A stretch of DNA of 64,000 bases from Trifolium pratense (taxonomy: Eukaryota; Streptophyta; Magnoliopsida; Fabales; Fabaceae), in assembly GCF_020283565.1 (NCBI RefSeq), contig NC_060059.1:40912338-40976337 (forward strand). The letters are read 5' to 3'. The translations under genes and the position numbers were made by a program. Below the pieces are notes generated by a model that was not told the origin of the DNA, did not search any database, and saw nothing but the letters and a program-made list of their open reading frames with translations. Below are positions 1 to 11,475 of this stretch, piece after piece. The number at the start of each line of letters is the position of its first letter. The stretch's first letter is position 1.

Positions 1-105
1 ATCCGATTCGGGGGATCGGTTTTAACATCAAATGGTTCCAACCTTGTCCTGATCGCAGTTGCGGGGATCGAACTATAGTCCTCCCTACCAAGTTCTTGTT
101 TGCTG
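1..105 (-). repeat. SINE fragment, cut by the window edge
   Basis: Read on the minus strand, this matches the internal part of the SINE at 217-377: a box-B-like segment followed by the conserved stretch about gggagg..gaaccacttgatg. The 5' part (box A) degenerates near 100-110 and the 3' tail lies outside the window. It is a decayed relative of the two complete copies in this window (217-377, 32970-33116). Confidence 0.55.
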
Positions 106-216
106 AAATGATTTTTACAATGAGATAATTATTAATCAACTTAGTAATACTAAATGTATTTGCCACATTTTTAGTCCATTGTCACATTACAAAAGCTTAA
201 AGATTTAAAGGTATTT

Positions 217-377
217 GTTTTTTTTTTTTTTTTGCTTTTACCACCAGTTCTGATTCGGGGGTCAGTTCTGACATCAAGTGGTTTCAGCCCCCTCCCGATC
301 GCAGTTGCGGGGAATCGAACCGCGGTCCTCCCTACCAAGTTCAACGCCAATCACCACTGAACCAACTAACGATTAGT
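217..377 (-). mobile_element. Complete tRNA-type SINE with 16-bp target-site duplication
   Basis: On the minus strand the element starts near 377 with a box-A-like TGGTTCAGTGG, then a box B GGTTCGATTCC about 35 bp later. It ends in a poly(A) tract, seen as the T-run at 218-233. The identical 16-mer AGATTTAAAGGTATTT flanks it at 201-216 and 378-393, as expected for target-primed reverse transcription. Length is about 160 bp. Related copies lie at 1-105, 11672-11845 and 32970-33116. The tRNA-derived class is inferred from the box A/B pair; the source tRNA is not identified. Confidence 0.82.
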
Positions 378-519
378 AGATTTAAAGGTATTTATCCATC
401 AACTAATAAGAACAAACTATATGCATGTGAAAGAAAAATTGGTTATAAATTAGTTGTAGGCATATTACATGTGAGTCTACTTATGTGACAATTGTTTTCA
501 TTATCAAGAGCCGTTAACT

Positions 520-670
520 GGATTTGGATTCTCTCCAATTTTTCCTAATGTTTTTTTTCCTTTTGCTTAATTCAATGGTTGATATATGAAGGAAGAGAGA
601 GAGAGAATCAACCATTTGATTAAGCAAAAAGAGAAAAAACATGAGGAAAAATTAGAGACGATCCAAATCC
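520..670. repeat. Near-perfect inverted repeat (foldback MITE)
   Basis: Two arms of about 60-65 bp, starting GGATTTGGATTCTCTCC at 520 and mirrored by the sequence ending near 670, are separated by a short GA-rich loop (about 583-607). The transcript would fold into one long hairpin. No coding sequence is present. It ends about 10 bp before the MITE at 681-1022, so two elements sit side by side. Confidence 0.7.
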
Positions 671-680
671 CACCCATGTC

Positions 681-1022
681 CTCCATGATATATCACCCTA
701 TGTTTGGATTGGTGGTACAAAATGGAATGGAGCGGAATGGAACATAATGGAATGGAGTGGAACGGAGCGGAATGGAGTAAAGATACCATTCCATTGTTTG
801 GATATATTTTATAAATATTCATTCCATTGCATACACCCCAATTTGGAGGGGAAAGAAAATTAGAAGATTGGATGGTATGGGATGGAATGGGTTCCATTGT
901 ATTCCATTCCACTCCATTCATTTTTTGCAAATCCAAACAATGGAACTTAGTTAGTTACCACTTCATTCCATTCCATTCCATCCTTTACCACCAATCCAAA
1001 CATAGGGTGATATATCATGGAG
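681..1022. mobile_element. MITE with about 40-bp terminal inverted repeats
   Basis: The ends mirror each other: CCCTATGTTTGGATTGGTGG near 697 and its reverse complement ending near 1007. The interior is made of repeated GGAATGGAATGG and ATTCCATTCC units. The palindromic 10-mer TGATATATCA lies at both outer edges and may be the target duplication, or part of the inverted repeat, because it is its own complement. Open frames across it are by-products of the repeats. The superfamily is undecided (Mutator-like or hAT-like). Confidence 0.72.
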
Positions 1023-3481
1023 TAAAATTTTGTACTTGTCCGATTGATTGTTCACTCATATTTTTCATATTTCTATTTGTTAGGAAGGGGATTCTCTCTC
1101 TATTTAACCACTTCCTTTAGCATGTAGAAAATTAGTTATATGACTTTTGAATTGGTCATTGAGCCATCATTAAACATTACAATGACCCTTATAATCCGAT
1201 GACAGCTTGCAAGTCCATTTAAATTTGGTAGTCACGTTCAACAGTTAGGTTATTAAGAAATCAATTGATTTTGCATCGGCCGATTCCAATGTCAGATAAT
1301 TTTGATGCAACAAATAATCAAATTCTTTCAATAGAGTTTGTATATATAATAGCCTCCAAATCCATTTAAATGGTCAACTGATTGGAATGTAGTCGATAGT
1401 TAGTTAGCCAAATCATTTCACTCCAGTAGTGGAAAATACTATATGATTTGGTTACTTATTAATACATTAGTTAATCATATATATGCTAAATTTCACTTTT
1501 ATTGAAGCTATGGAGAGAGTACCAAATACTGACAAAGATTACCGACTTTCGGTGAGGTGAACGTGGAGCCAACGAGTTTTTAAGTAGGTGGGTGTTACAA
1601 AAGTGTTCGCCAACTTTGATAGGTAGTGTCAGCTAATCAGCGTTTGCCTGAATCAACAAAATCAGTTCTATTTCTAATTGAAAACAACAAATTAAAATAA
1701 AATCACCAAGTGGATATCTCGAGAACTAAAAGTGCCAAGCCTTTCGTAATAACATTTTTGGCATCATAATTTTTGAATTATTCTTATATATTTATGTGAC
1801 CAAATATCTTTCTCTTAGTCACACTTACAAAATGTTAATTTTTCATTTTATTCTTTTAATTTTTCATAAAGAATCAAAAAATTATTTTTATATTAATGAA
1901 AGTTTTGCTATAACTTTAATTTAACACATTTTACAAAAGATTGATTCCTTACTGATTTTGACAAAATCAATACACACGTGAAGAGTGACTCTGTACAATA
2001 CCAATAACCATTAATTTATTAATTTACAGATAAAATAATACAAAACATTTTATTTTGTCAATATATGGAGATCTTAAGAATTCTGATCATATATATGGGG
2101 CACCTTAATTAGCTGGATGTCATTGCCTACTCAGCACCACAAAGATTCTATTCAACCAAAAGCATTGCTCTCAAGTCTCATCCAAACAAACAACCACACT
2201 TTTTCATCTCCTGATCAGGTGAAAAACAAAGTGAATAAGTGATATATACTGCAACATAAAATAATGAGAGTACTGATAATTGAAATTTCCTTTGTTTGCT
2301 AGCTTCTTGTTTTTGTTAAACTTGAGCGAAATTGACTACCTAAAAATTATTTTCACGGTCCTTTAAATTATAAGTGATGAATTATGCTAAGAAAAAAGAA
2401 AGAAAAGAAAGATAGTGAGATGAGATCTACTCTAATTCTTGATAATTTGAGACTATTTATTCATCAATCAATAAGAACAAGCAACATAAGTAAATTTACA
2501 TGTGGTACTCATGATTAATTTGTAACAAAATTTTATTTCACATGCTCATATGATTTGTTTTCATTAGTTGAAGGTATAGTTTAAAAACACGAAAGAGAAT
2601 AGATCCTAAATTTTTTTTAGCCCCACGCAAGTAATTATGTTAGTATGTTACGCACACAACATTCTATTAAGGATCTTGTAGAAGAAAAATGTGATGTGTG
2701 CATACTTTTGAATTTTGTTAGAATTTCAAAAATGTTAAATCAATCTTAAAAATAGTGCCTATTACAAGTAATAAGTCAAATTCAAAACATGACTCATATA
2801 TATCTTAATTATATTTCCTCCCCAAATTGCCACTAATTTTTTTAAAAACATCCCTATATAGGAAATTAGAACTCGATCAACTTTTCTTATCCAACTAGTA
2901 AGAAACTTGTGTTTTTGTGCAAAGTAGTGCATTTCATGGGATTCGTCGCGTTGAGTATGTTTCATCGTGTTATTTATTTTTATAATATTTGATTCCATTA
3001 AATTATTTTTAATATATATAAAAAAGAACATATAAAAATCAATGAATAATTTTTTAATTTATAAAAATAATCATTAATTTATTAATTTACAGATATTTGA
3101 AGAAAAAGATCTTTTGTAAAACTTTCGTAACCGGAGCTATTTTTTCAGCTACCACTGCGTCTTTCTTGCCGTGGTACGCGGATTTTGTTCATCTTTCTTT
3201 CCGAAAACTTAAATAAAAAAACAAAGAAATGATAACAGAGAGAATGTTAAACTGATTTAAAAGTGAGAATTTTGTAATAACTTGCGGGATTTATAATAAA
3301 AAGTTGATTTATTTTGTATTAAATTTCGGTCCTAATTTTTTATAAGTCATTTTTACCCTTAAATTTGCTTAAATGGAACTTAAATAAAAATAGTAGTTTG
3401 GAGATTGGCACATCATCTTTCTTTCTAAAGTTAATAGTAGATAACCTAAAAGTTTCACACTATAGTGATGCACTTGCTTCT
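1023..3481. other. AT-rich intergenic DNA upstream of the CYP707A gene
   Basis: No gene was recognised on either strand. One 30-bp direct repeat is visible (2003-2032 and 3066-3095, one mismatch, core TTAATTTATTAATTTACAGA), possibly remains of one decayed element. The short minus-strand frame at 2762-3031 has no recognisable domain. Confidence 0.5.
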
Positions 3482-3491
3482 TCTATATAAT
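3482..3491 (+). promoter_or_regulatory. Probable TATA box of the CYP707A gene
   Basis: TCTATATAAT lies about 135 bp upstream of the ATG at 3625 in otherwise plain leader sequence. Position and sequence fit a plant TATA box; no transcript start is visible from sequence alone. Confidence 0.5.
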
Positions 3492-3624
3492 AAGCTCCCT
3501 TCCCCCCTTTCTTTCAAATGACTCCTGATTATTACCGGAGCTCAAAACATTCTTCATCAATTGTTTTTATCTTAGCAAAATTCTAACCTTATTAGATTCT
3601 TATCCAAATATTTAATACTCCAAA

Positions 3625-6600
3625 ATGGATTCAACTTTCCTTTACATCATTGTCCTCTTTCTTCTTACCTTATTTTCATTTAAGTTCTTTCCAAAACCAA
3701 AAAATAGAACAAACCAAACAAGTGCAAAGCTTCCTCCTGGTTCAATGGGATGGCCTTACATAGGACATACCCTCCAACTCTACTCTCAAGACCCAAATGT
3801 TTTCTTCTTCTCAAAACAAAAAAGGTTTTGCTAAATATATATGCCACCTAGTTCCATTTCACCTCCATTTGTCTTTTTTTTTTATGCATTTGGATTCTCT
3901 ACCTATGCTGCGGTCACCGCAGAGTTATTAAATTTTTTTTAAAATAAAAATATTTAAATTCTCTAATAATTTTGCGGTAACTGCACCAGATAATGCAGAA
4001 AATCAAATTAGATTCTCTATGATATATTTTATTATGCAGTTGGCAGTAGAGAATTCAGATTCGTCGAAAACATAAAGACACATTTTAAAACATAAGACAC
4101 GTTTTAATTGTGAATGTAACAAAAAAAACATTATGGTTTATTAATTTTAGGTACGGAGAAATATTTAAGACGAACATCCTAGGATGTCCATGTGTGATGT
4201 TGGCAAGTCCAGAAGCTGCACGTTTTGTTCTTGTGACACAATCTCACTTATTTAAACCAACATATCCTAAAAGCAAAGAACGTTTGATTGGTCCTAGTGC
4301 TTTGTTTTTTCACCAAGGTCAGTACCACTTGCGTTTGAGGAAGCTTATTCAGAAGTCACTCTCCCTTGATTCACTTCGCAATTTGGTTCCTCGTATTGAA
4401 GCTTTAGCCATTTCCACTATCAAATCTTGGGGTGATGATGGATTCATCATTAACACTTTTAAGGAAATGAAAAAAGTATGTTAAATTTATATTTCATAAT
4501 TTTTTACGTACTTTTCTTTTTTCTTCGCATATCAGTCATATGGTTTTAAATTGTAGTTACAGTAGTCGCAGTTGCGTTGCAATATAAGTCATACAAAAAA
4601 TGTGACTAATGTGATTGCAATGACTAATGATTGGATTGATTATTATATACCTATTTATATTGAAGCACCCGCATCTCGCATTTTTGGCATTAGTTTATGT
4701 ATTTTTTATTTTACTATAAGTATTGTGACGTGGAATGTGACGTGTGCAACAATAGAGGTCAATAATGATTAATTAAGTGGTCCATCTTTGATTTTTTGCA
4801 GTTTTCATTTGAAGTTGGTATTCTCAAGATTTTTGGAAATCTAGAGCCAAGGTTGAGGGAAGAGTTAAAGAAGAATTATTGGATTGTTGACAATGGTTAC
4901 AATTCATTTCCAACTCAAATTCCTGGCACACAATACAAAAAGGCGCTATTGGTAAGTATTAGAAATTTTTTTTAAATTTTTATTTTATTTTTTTTAATGC
5001 AATATATGTTTTTTAATGTTTGTTAATATTTGTGAAGGCAAGAAAGAGACTTGGAAGTATTTTGAAGGAAATAATTAGTGAGAGGAAGGAAAAGAATTTG
5101 GTTGAAAGTGAAAGAGATCTTTTGAGTTGTTTATTGAATTGGAAAGGTGAAGGTGGAGAAATGTTATGTGATGATGAAATTGGAGATAACATTATTGGAG
5201 TTCTTTTTGCTGCTCAGGATACCACAGCTACTGTCATGACTTGGGTGGTCAAGTACTTGCATAATGAACCTAAACTTCTTGAATGTGTAAAGGTATGATC
5301 AAAAAAAGAAATTAAACCAACTTTAACCTAAGCTTTCTTTCTTTCTCTTTTTGGATTCTACTATGGACCACCTTGAAATATGGTTTATAGTGGATCAATA
5401 ATTAAAAATCATTTGAAACTCTAACAATACGACGTTTTTCGAAAGTAGAAGCTCTGGTTCTTAGGGGAAGGGGCTCTGATAATCCACAGTTCGGTCGTGA
5501 GGTAAGTTAAGTCTGGCTAAGAATTGTTCTCACCAGGAAACGAACTCGGGTTCTTCTGAACGATTCGTCCTAAGGGGGCTCATTAATCACTTGAGTACAA
5601 TATCTTTGTTAAAATGAATATAAATATAGTTTTGTTAATGTTTAGTTTTTGTTTTTCTTCTTGTTTTTGTTAAACCGGCATCAATCAAGTCCTCAACTCA
5701 CTTATGTGGACGAGGAGAATTGAGAACTTCTACTTTTGAAAAGTGATGTCTTCGTCGTTAGAATTTCAAATGATTTTCAAGTATCGGTCGACTGTGGTTG
5801 AGATATTTATGTCAAGTGACACTATAATTTGTGGTAATGCTTGCTTTGTAGGCTGAGCAGAAGGCAATTCACAAAGAAAATGATGGTAAACTACAGCTGA
5901 GTTGGAATCAGACTAGAAACATGCCAATTACCAATAAGGTATAAGCAGTTAATGAAATGCTTCAAATGTCATACTATACTATGCAAAAACAATTTATCGG
6001 TCGATGTCAACTCTTTAAATGAATCTTAGACTCTTAGTTATTAGTCTTTGTAATTTTGCTTGGACGATATCCTTATAAAACAAGTAAATGAACAAATGCA
6101 AGAAATTTATGAGCTGATTCTAGTGTTTATTAATAGAATAAGCATATTTCAGATTTGATTTTGTGGTGACTAAGAATTAAATAATGTGAATTTGATCAGG
6201 TTGTGTTAGAGAGCATGAGAATGGCAAGTATTATATCATTTCCTTTTAGAGAAGCAGTAGCTGATGTAGAGTACAAGGGTAAGAGTAGAATACTTGCTAC
6301 ATTTCCAAAGTATTTAAAATGAGAATTTTTATCTTTTTGCCAAATTATCCACTATGAAAAGTGACAACTATTTTAAGCCTTCCTCACAAAGGTTAGTTTG
6401 ATCTGCAAAATATAAGTTTTGGATAAAACAGTACATGACAGAACAACACAAAACAAAATTTAGAATATTGAACAAATTTTGTTTTATACGATATTTGATG
6501 GACAAAATATTATTTTGGTATTTTATATAACTTATGCATATGATAAAAAGTTGTATGGTGAATCAATGGGGACAAAAATTCCAACTTTTGTCCAGTCCGT

Positions 6601-7371
6601 TGACCCTCAATATGTCCAATCTCAACAACAGTTTTAAAAACAAACACAGTACAATTGAAATTGTCATGTAAAGTCCCTTATTGTTTAATAGATGAAACGC
6701 GCAGAAAGACATACTTTACTAAAAAAATATGATCATGCACATGAAAAAGATGACTCACATGCATAAGAATATTATGAAACAGGATTCCTAATACCAAAAG
6801 GGTGGAAAGCAATGCCATTGTTCAGAAATATTCATCATAATCCAGAATTTTTTCCAGACCCTCACAAATTCAACCCTTCAAGGTTTGAGGTATAAAGGAG
6901 TCAACACTCTATAAATTTTTTAAAATGTAGTTTTCTCACACTCTTTCAAACATGTAAATATTTTGTGATTTTTTTTATACAGGTTTCACCAAAGCCAAAT
7001 ACTTTCATGCCATTTGGCAGTGGAGTACATGCTTGTCCTGGCAATGAGCTTGCTAAGCTGGAGACACTAATTATGATCCATCATTTGGTCACCAAGTTTA
7101 GGTATTCTTGATTATTCAAGAGAAAATAAAATGTTAAAAAAAAGAAAAGACAAAAAGAATAATGAATGGATTATAATTAACAACCTAAGGACAGTCTAAA
7201 AGCATGCTAATGATGCTAGTAATTTTGTGAAATGTGATTAGTGAAAATTTTATTTTTGGTGTGTATAGGTTGGAAGTGATAGGATCACAATGTGGGATTC
7301 AATATGGCCCATTTCCACTGCCTTTGAATGGACTCCCAGCCAGGTGTTGGAGAGAATCTACCAGCAGCTAG
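3625..7371 (+). CDS. CYP707A: Cytochrome P450, CYP707A-type abscisic acid 8'-hydroxylase
   Basis: Likely oxidises abscisic acid at C-8', the committed step of ABA catabolism, as an ER-anchored P450. Nine exons join in frame: 3625-3824, 4151-4475, 4802-4951, 5038-5292, 5852-5938, 6200-6278, 6783-6889, 6983-7101, 7269-7371, giving 474 aa, normal for the family. Seen: N-terminal hydrophobic anchor (about residues 5-20), proline-rich hinge KLPPGSMGWPYIG, I-helix AAQDTTA (D286-T288), E343-x-x-R346, and heme loop PFGSGVHACPG with Cys419 followed by NELAKLE, a CYP707A hallmark. Family knowledge: CYP707A I-helices usually read AARDTT, so Gln here is slightly atypical. Introns 1 and 4 hold MITE-like repeats. 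No disabling lesion was seen. Which CYP707A subgroup it belongs to was not resolved. Confidence 0.9.
3887..4020. repeat. Small inverted-repeat element in CYP707A intron 1
   Basis: The arms ATTTGGATTCTCTACC.. and ..TTAGATTCTCT mirror each other imperfectly, including the paired GCGGTCACCGC and GCGGTAACTGC segments. It looks like a short decayed MITE inside the intron. Confidence 0.4.
5393..5785. repeat. Inverted-repeat element in CYP707A intron 4 with a nested SINE-like segment
   Basis: Outer arms of about 45-50 bp (ATCATTTGAAACTCTAAC near 5406 and its imperfect mirror near 5755-5775) enclose about 300 bp. Positions 5452-5537, read on the minus strand, match the SINE at 42083-42182 (shared core CTAAGAAYY/CCCCTTCCC and GAGAACAATTCTTAGCCAG). 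A retroposon therefore seems to have landed inside, or been captured by, a foldback element. Confidence 0.55.
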
Positions 7372-8470
7372 AAAGAGTATCTTGTGAAGAAATGATATGA
7401 CATCATTGCTGAAAAACAATCCACTTTCCAAAGTCACAAATTAATCTTCTTTTTTTTTCTTTATCATTTCTATATTAATTAAATGTATAATTTTTTTCAT
7501 AGGTGGGCACTTCAACTTTTGCCCCCTCTATCCTACAAAGTCCCCTGCAGGCATCCATAAAAAGTATTGGAAAAGCCTCAACAAGGGATGTAACTTTCAT
7601 TTACTCTGCAAAGCATGAGAATTTTATCACCATTATGAATTAATTAAGGGTTATTTTTTTCTTTCTCTATCTCTGTTGGTGTTTTTTTTTTCCCCTTCTT
7701 TTAGTAATTAGACTTGCATATTTTAAATTTAGAAAAATATGAAATACTGAATTCAATCTGGGAATGTTGTATATTAGAGTATCTGCATCTACTAGTTGAA
7801 CTGTACTTATGAGACCTTTAATGAACAAGATTTATCAAATGAAAAAGAGAAAGAAAAAAATAAATAGAAAAGGAAAAGAATCAAAAGCATTATAAACATA
7901 AGAACATATTACAAAAATAGGATAAAATAAGTTTTTTACTTTATAAATATCTCAAATTTTATTTTTAGTTACTATAATTTTTTTTAGTAAAATTTGGTCT
8001 CTCGACTATTTTCTGTCACAACTTTTGCTCTTTACTTTTAAGTCAATTTTGGGAATACGTTAATGTTCCTAAAGTCAAAATGACTTAATATAAATAATAG
8101 ATTAACATTTTTAATTTTTAATTTTTTTTAACAATATTCGTATAATATATATAAAATCTTATACACGGGGATGAACATTTTACATGTAAAGAAATGAATG
8201 TTTAGTATAAATAACACATGGGATGAATAATTCAAAATATGTTTTAATATATGAGGATGAATATTTTACAAATAAAGAAATGTATTTACTATACCATAGT
8301 GTTTAAGTTTTAAAACTCGAATGCCTCTTATCTATGTATAAAAGTTTATGATTTTACACGTTCAAATTATAGAATTCAAACACTCATTTTATATATATCT
8401 AAAATTTAATGATTTTACATGTTCAATTTCTAAAACTTGAAGCCATAGAACTTGATTAAAACAAGTTTAA
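7372..8470. other. CYP707A 3' flank and AT-rich spacer
   Basis: Probable 3' UTR up to about 7640, then AT-rich DNA with no recognisable gene. Near-duplicate AT-rich segments (about 8160-8200 and 8250-8290, sharing GGATGAATATTTTACA) suggest decayed repeats. Confidence 0.45.
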
Positions 8471-9214
8471 GGGTCCGTTTGGTGCACAGGATAAGAGACA
8501 GGATAGGATAACTGTATCATATCTTGCCGCAATCCAGTGTTTGGTGATACAACAAGATATGATAAGTTAATCATGAAGCTTATCCAATCCTGTCTCTCTA
8601 GTTATAATTCTTATCCTGAATTTGAGCTGGGTTACCAGCAGGATAGGATAAGAAAAAAAAATTATTGATTTATTTTATAAAATATATTTTAAAATACATA
8701 AAATAAAATTAATAAAATATAAATAATAAAATAATTAATTTTTAAATATATATGTGATTTTCTCACAGGAGTAATTTTGTAATTTATATATTCTAAAAAA
8801 TCAAAATTTTACTAAAATTATTAATATTTTAAAGTAAAATGATTATTAAAAAATTGACAAATAGGAAACTGATTTATATTTTTTATTTTAAAGTAAAATG
8901 ATTATTATATAAAGTTATTTGATTACTTATTTATATTTTTTATTTATAAAATTCAAAGTATTACAAAATAATTTTAAAAAAATAACAATTGTTTTACAAG
9001 AGTAATTTTGTCAAATGAATATGTTATATATCTTATCATATTATTATGAGTTTAAAAACAAAATATAATAGTTATCATGATTGTTATCCTGTGTGCACCA
9101 AACACAGGATATGATAACTGAGTATAACTGTTATCCTGCTGTTATCCTATCCCATCCTTATCCTGTTTTATATCCTATCATGTCACTATGCTATCCTGCG
9201 AACCAAACGGGCTC
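8471..9214. mobile_element. Tourist-like (PIF/Harbinger) non-autonomous element
   Basis: The 5' end GGGTCCGTTTGGTGCACAGG mirrors the 3' end, whose complement begins GAGCCCGTTTGGTTCGCAGG. TAA flanks both sides (8468-8470 and 9215-9217), the 3-bp duplication typical of PIF/Harbinger. Subterminal regions repeat GGATA/TATCC units in opposite orientation. Length is 744 bp, with no transposase. Confidence 0.75.
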
Positions 9215-9977
9215 TAAACGTATAATTTTCATAAACACCGGGTCCACCGCCATTGCTTACGAGTATTTACTATATAAGTTTATTTTATCTTCTGATTGTT
9301 TTAAAAAAATTATATTTCCAGAAAAAAATAATCAACTTTCTTCTCTCTTTTTCCTCTTATTTCACGTGTTACATCAACAAACCCTCTCTTCACCGCATTA
9401 ATATGCTTATGACTGTTTTGCTTCTTATGGAGTACTTAACTCTTGTTTGTGGTGCAATAGATGAACAATATGTTAAAGTCACTAGGGTATCTCATGGAGG
9501 GAACATTTGGTTTTATACGTTTTGGTTCATCTATATTATTTTGTTATTCAACATCATCGTTTTCCAATTTTGTAAATAGACGTGTTTGTAAATTGATTCG
9601 AAGTATTGTATGACTATTAACCGATGTTTTTAAAACTTGATTTGAGATAACTATTCAATCACATAGTTTAGGTAAATATATTAAACTATTAATTATGACT
9701 ATTGAATTAACGTACTTTAATGAATTCATTATTTCCAAATTCAACTAAAATATTAATGAGTTTGGTTGTTAATCCATGTTTGTTTTACTCTTTATGATAT
9801 TGATTGATTGATTTTCAGGATATTTAAATTAGGTTTTTATGTGTATTTTACTCATGAGTCAAAAAACAAAAATATGTATTTCACTCTATTTACTTGGTCT
9901 TATATCTTATTAGATGTCAACAATGAAAAATACACAACAATTAAAGCTGATCAAACAAAAAAATACACCACAATTAA

Positions 9978-10421
9978 GATGGTTTCTCTCCCAACCCCCC
10001 TCAATTCTTTTCTACCCCCCAAAAATCCAAGTTTGCCCCTTGCGGTTTGAAACATTTTTGCCAAAAAACTTCGGTTTGTATTCACCGAAGCCAAATATTA
10101 GACCATTTCGGTAACTGCAAACCGAACATTAGCGTTTTCGGTACACAAAAAATGAACGTCAGTTTGTTCGGTATCTGCGAACCGAAATGTCATAGATTTT
10201 GGTACGTTGGTCGCTGGAATTAGGACATTTTCGGTAGAAGTTTACCGAAATAATTGTTTCGGTACCTGCGAACCGAAATGTTCTAGATTTCGGTAAGTGG
10301 TTACCGAAATTTATCAGAATGTCAGCTTATTTCGGTTCGTATAAACCGCAGTACCCCCCAGGGGCAAAAACGGAAATTCAGGGGGTAGAAAAGAATTGAG
10401 GGGGGTTGGGAGAGAAACCAT
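9978..10421. mobile_element. Mutator-like MITE carrying an array of TTCGGT/ACCGAA hairpins
   Basis: About 42-bp terminal inverted repeats, GGTTTCTCTCCCAACCCCCC at the left and its mirror at the right, enclose about 360 bp. The 10-mer CCACAATTAA flanks the element at 9968-9977 and 10422-10431, fitting a Mutator-type duplication. The interior (about 10065-10350) contains six or seven short palindromes of the form TTTCGGT-N(7-10)-ACCGAAA, each able to form a small stem-loop. No transposase is encoded. Frames across it are by-products of the inverted repeats. The superfamily is inferred from the duplication length only. Confidence 0.75.
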
Positions 10422-10559
10422 CCACAATTAAAAACTTGGTAGTTGTAGTATTTTCATTTTGCAAATTGATTTTATGAATGGGCTGCTTCATGTTCCTATT
10501 GGGCTTAAAGTGAAGGTGAATATGCTCAGGCCCAAAGCACCTCAACTCATACATAAGAT

Positions 10560-10700
10560 CTTGGATAATTCTCTTCCAACCCCGTGATTTTTTTCAATCT
10601 CTCAATTTTCTAATTTTGTCCTTGTAAAAAAATTCGGTTTGCAAAAATAAAAATTTTTCTTGGTGCAAATTCAGAAAAAATTCGGTTAATAGAAACCGAT
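10560..10700. repeat. Diverged relative of the hairpin-array element
   Basis: ATTCTCTTCCAACCCCGTG near 10568 resembles the terminal repeat of the element at 9978-10421. Two TTCGGTT segments follow, one forming TTCGGTTAATAGAAACCGA at 10681-10699. No second terminus was found, so this looks like one end of an older copy. Confidence 0.4.
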
Positions 10701-11099
10701 TTTTTTTTTCAAGTATGGGAAGATATGGTAGGCACATTGAAATGTGTGTAAGGATGAGGCTCATCCTATGGGCTATGTCCACTTCCCCTCATCCAATTCA
10801 TTTTTCTTTTTATATCGCTCATCTAATTCCTATAGCATTGGTTGTTGAATTCAATTTATCATTGATTGGAAATTATGATCCAATGCTAAAAGACTATGAA
10901 CCTTAAGATTGCACGAATAATGGAACGAGTAAATAGGAATCGGGGAGGAATTGAACCTCCCGGCCGGCTAGCCCGCGTTCCAACCGATTCGCTGTGAATT
11001 AATATTTAAAAAAGTTATGTTAACATTTGAAATTATGCATTTAACTTAAAGTTGAGTGCATAAATTTTAAGACTAGCTTTCTTTTCTACTATAAAAATG
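10701..11099. other. Spacer without recognised gene
   Basis: No gene was recognised. At 10935-10985 the minus strand contains GGAGGTTCAATTCCTCC, which looks like a tRNA T-arm, but no matching acceptor, D or anticodon arms could be built around it. Confidence 0.4.
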
Positions 11100-11475
11100 G
11101 GGTAAATTCTAATATGGACGACTTCATCAAGTGATCCATGGTGGACCAGTCATGAATAACATTATAACGATTACGAATTTTACAAAATCCACCGTTGGAT
11201 TGAAAGTTTATATCATATAGACCATCCATAGAAAAATTAAAAATCATTTGATATGTTATTGAGACACACCAAGATTAACAGTTTATTAAATAACGTAAAT
11301 CTTGATGGGTTTCAATAACATATCAAATGATTTTCAAAAAAATTTTAAAAATTTATGGATAATCTAAACGATATAAACTTTTAATCCAACAGTGAATTTC
11401 GTAAAATTCATATTCGGTAGATCATTTGTCCACAGTAGACCACTTGTGAAAGTAGTCCACCGTAACATTAACCTA
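11100..11475. mobile_element. Foldback MITE, about 375 bp
   Basis: The left half (from about 11108) and right half (to about 11470) are imperfect reverse complements over nearly the whole length, meeting near 11282. Matching landmarks are AAAATCATTTGATATGTTATTGA at the left and its mirror at about 11305-11335, and ACCGTTGGATTGAAAGTTTATATC with its mirror near 11365-11395. No coding potential. Confidence 0.7.

Noticed and set aside
652..1120. Open frames on both strands (94 and 97 aa)
   Set aside because: They are translations of the inverted repeats and GGAATGG units of the MITE at 681-1022; the two peptides even share reversed repeat words.
8471..9214. Considered as a hAT element because of the terminal style
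   Set aside because: The flanking duplication is TAA (3 bp), not 8 bp, which fits PIF/Harbinger.
9081..9579. Two overlapping 106-108 aa frames
   Set aside because: They run out of the Tourist-like element end into AT-rich spacer; no domain and low-complexity hydrophobic content.
9808..10114. 80 and 66 aa frames
   Set aside because: They cross the left terminal repeat of the hairpin-array element and show no conserved features.
10060..10350. Regularly spaced palindromes considered as a CRISPR-like array
   Set aside because: This is a eukaryotic nuclear window; arms are 6-7 bp, spacing is irregular, and terminal inverted repeats with a target duplication explain the unit as a transposon.
10935..10990. 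tRNA-like T-arm GGAGGTTCAATTCCTCC on the minus strand, considered as a tRNA gene or organelle DNA insert
   Set aside because: No acceptor, D or anticodon arms could be formed, and I could not match the flank to a known chloroplast or mitochondrial tRNA with confidence.
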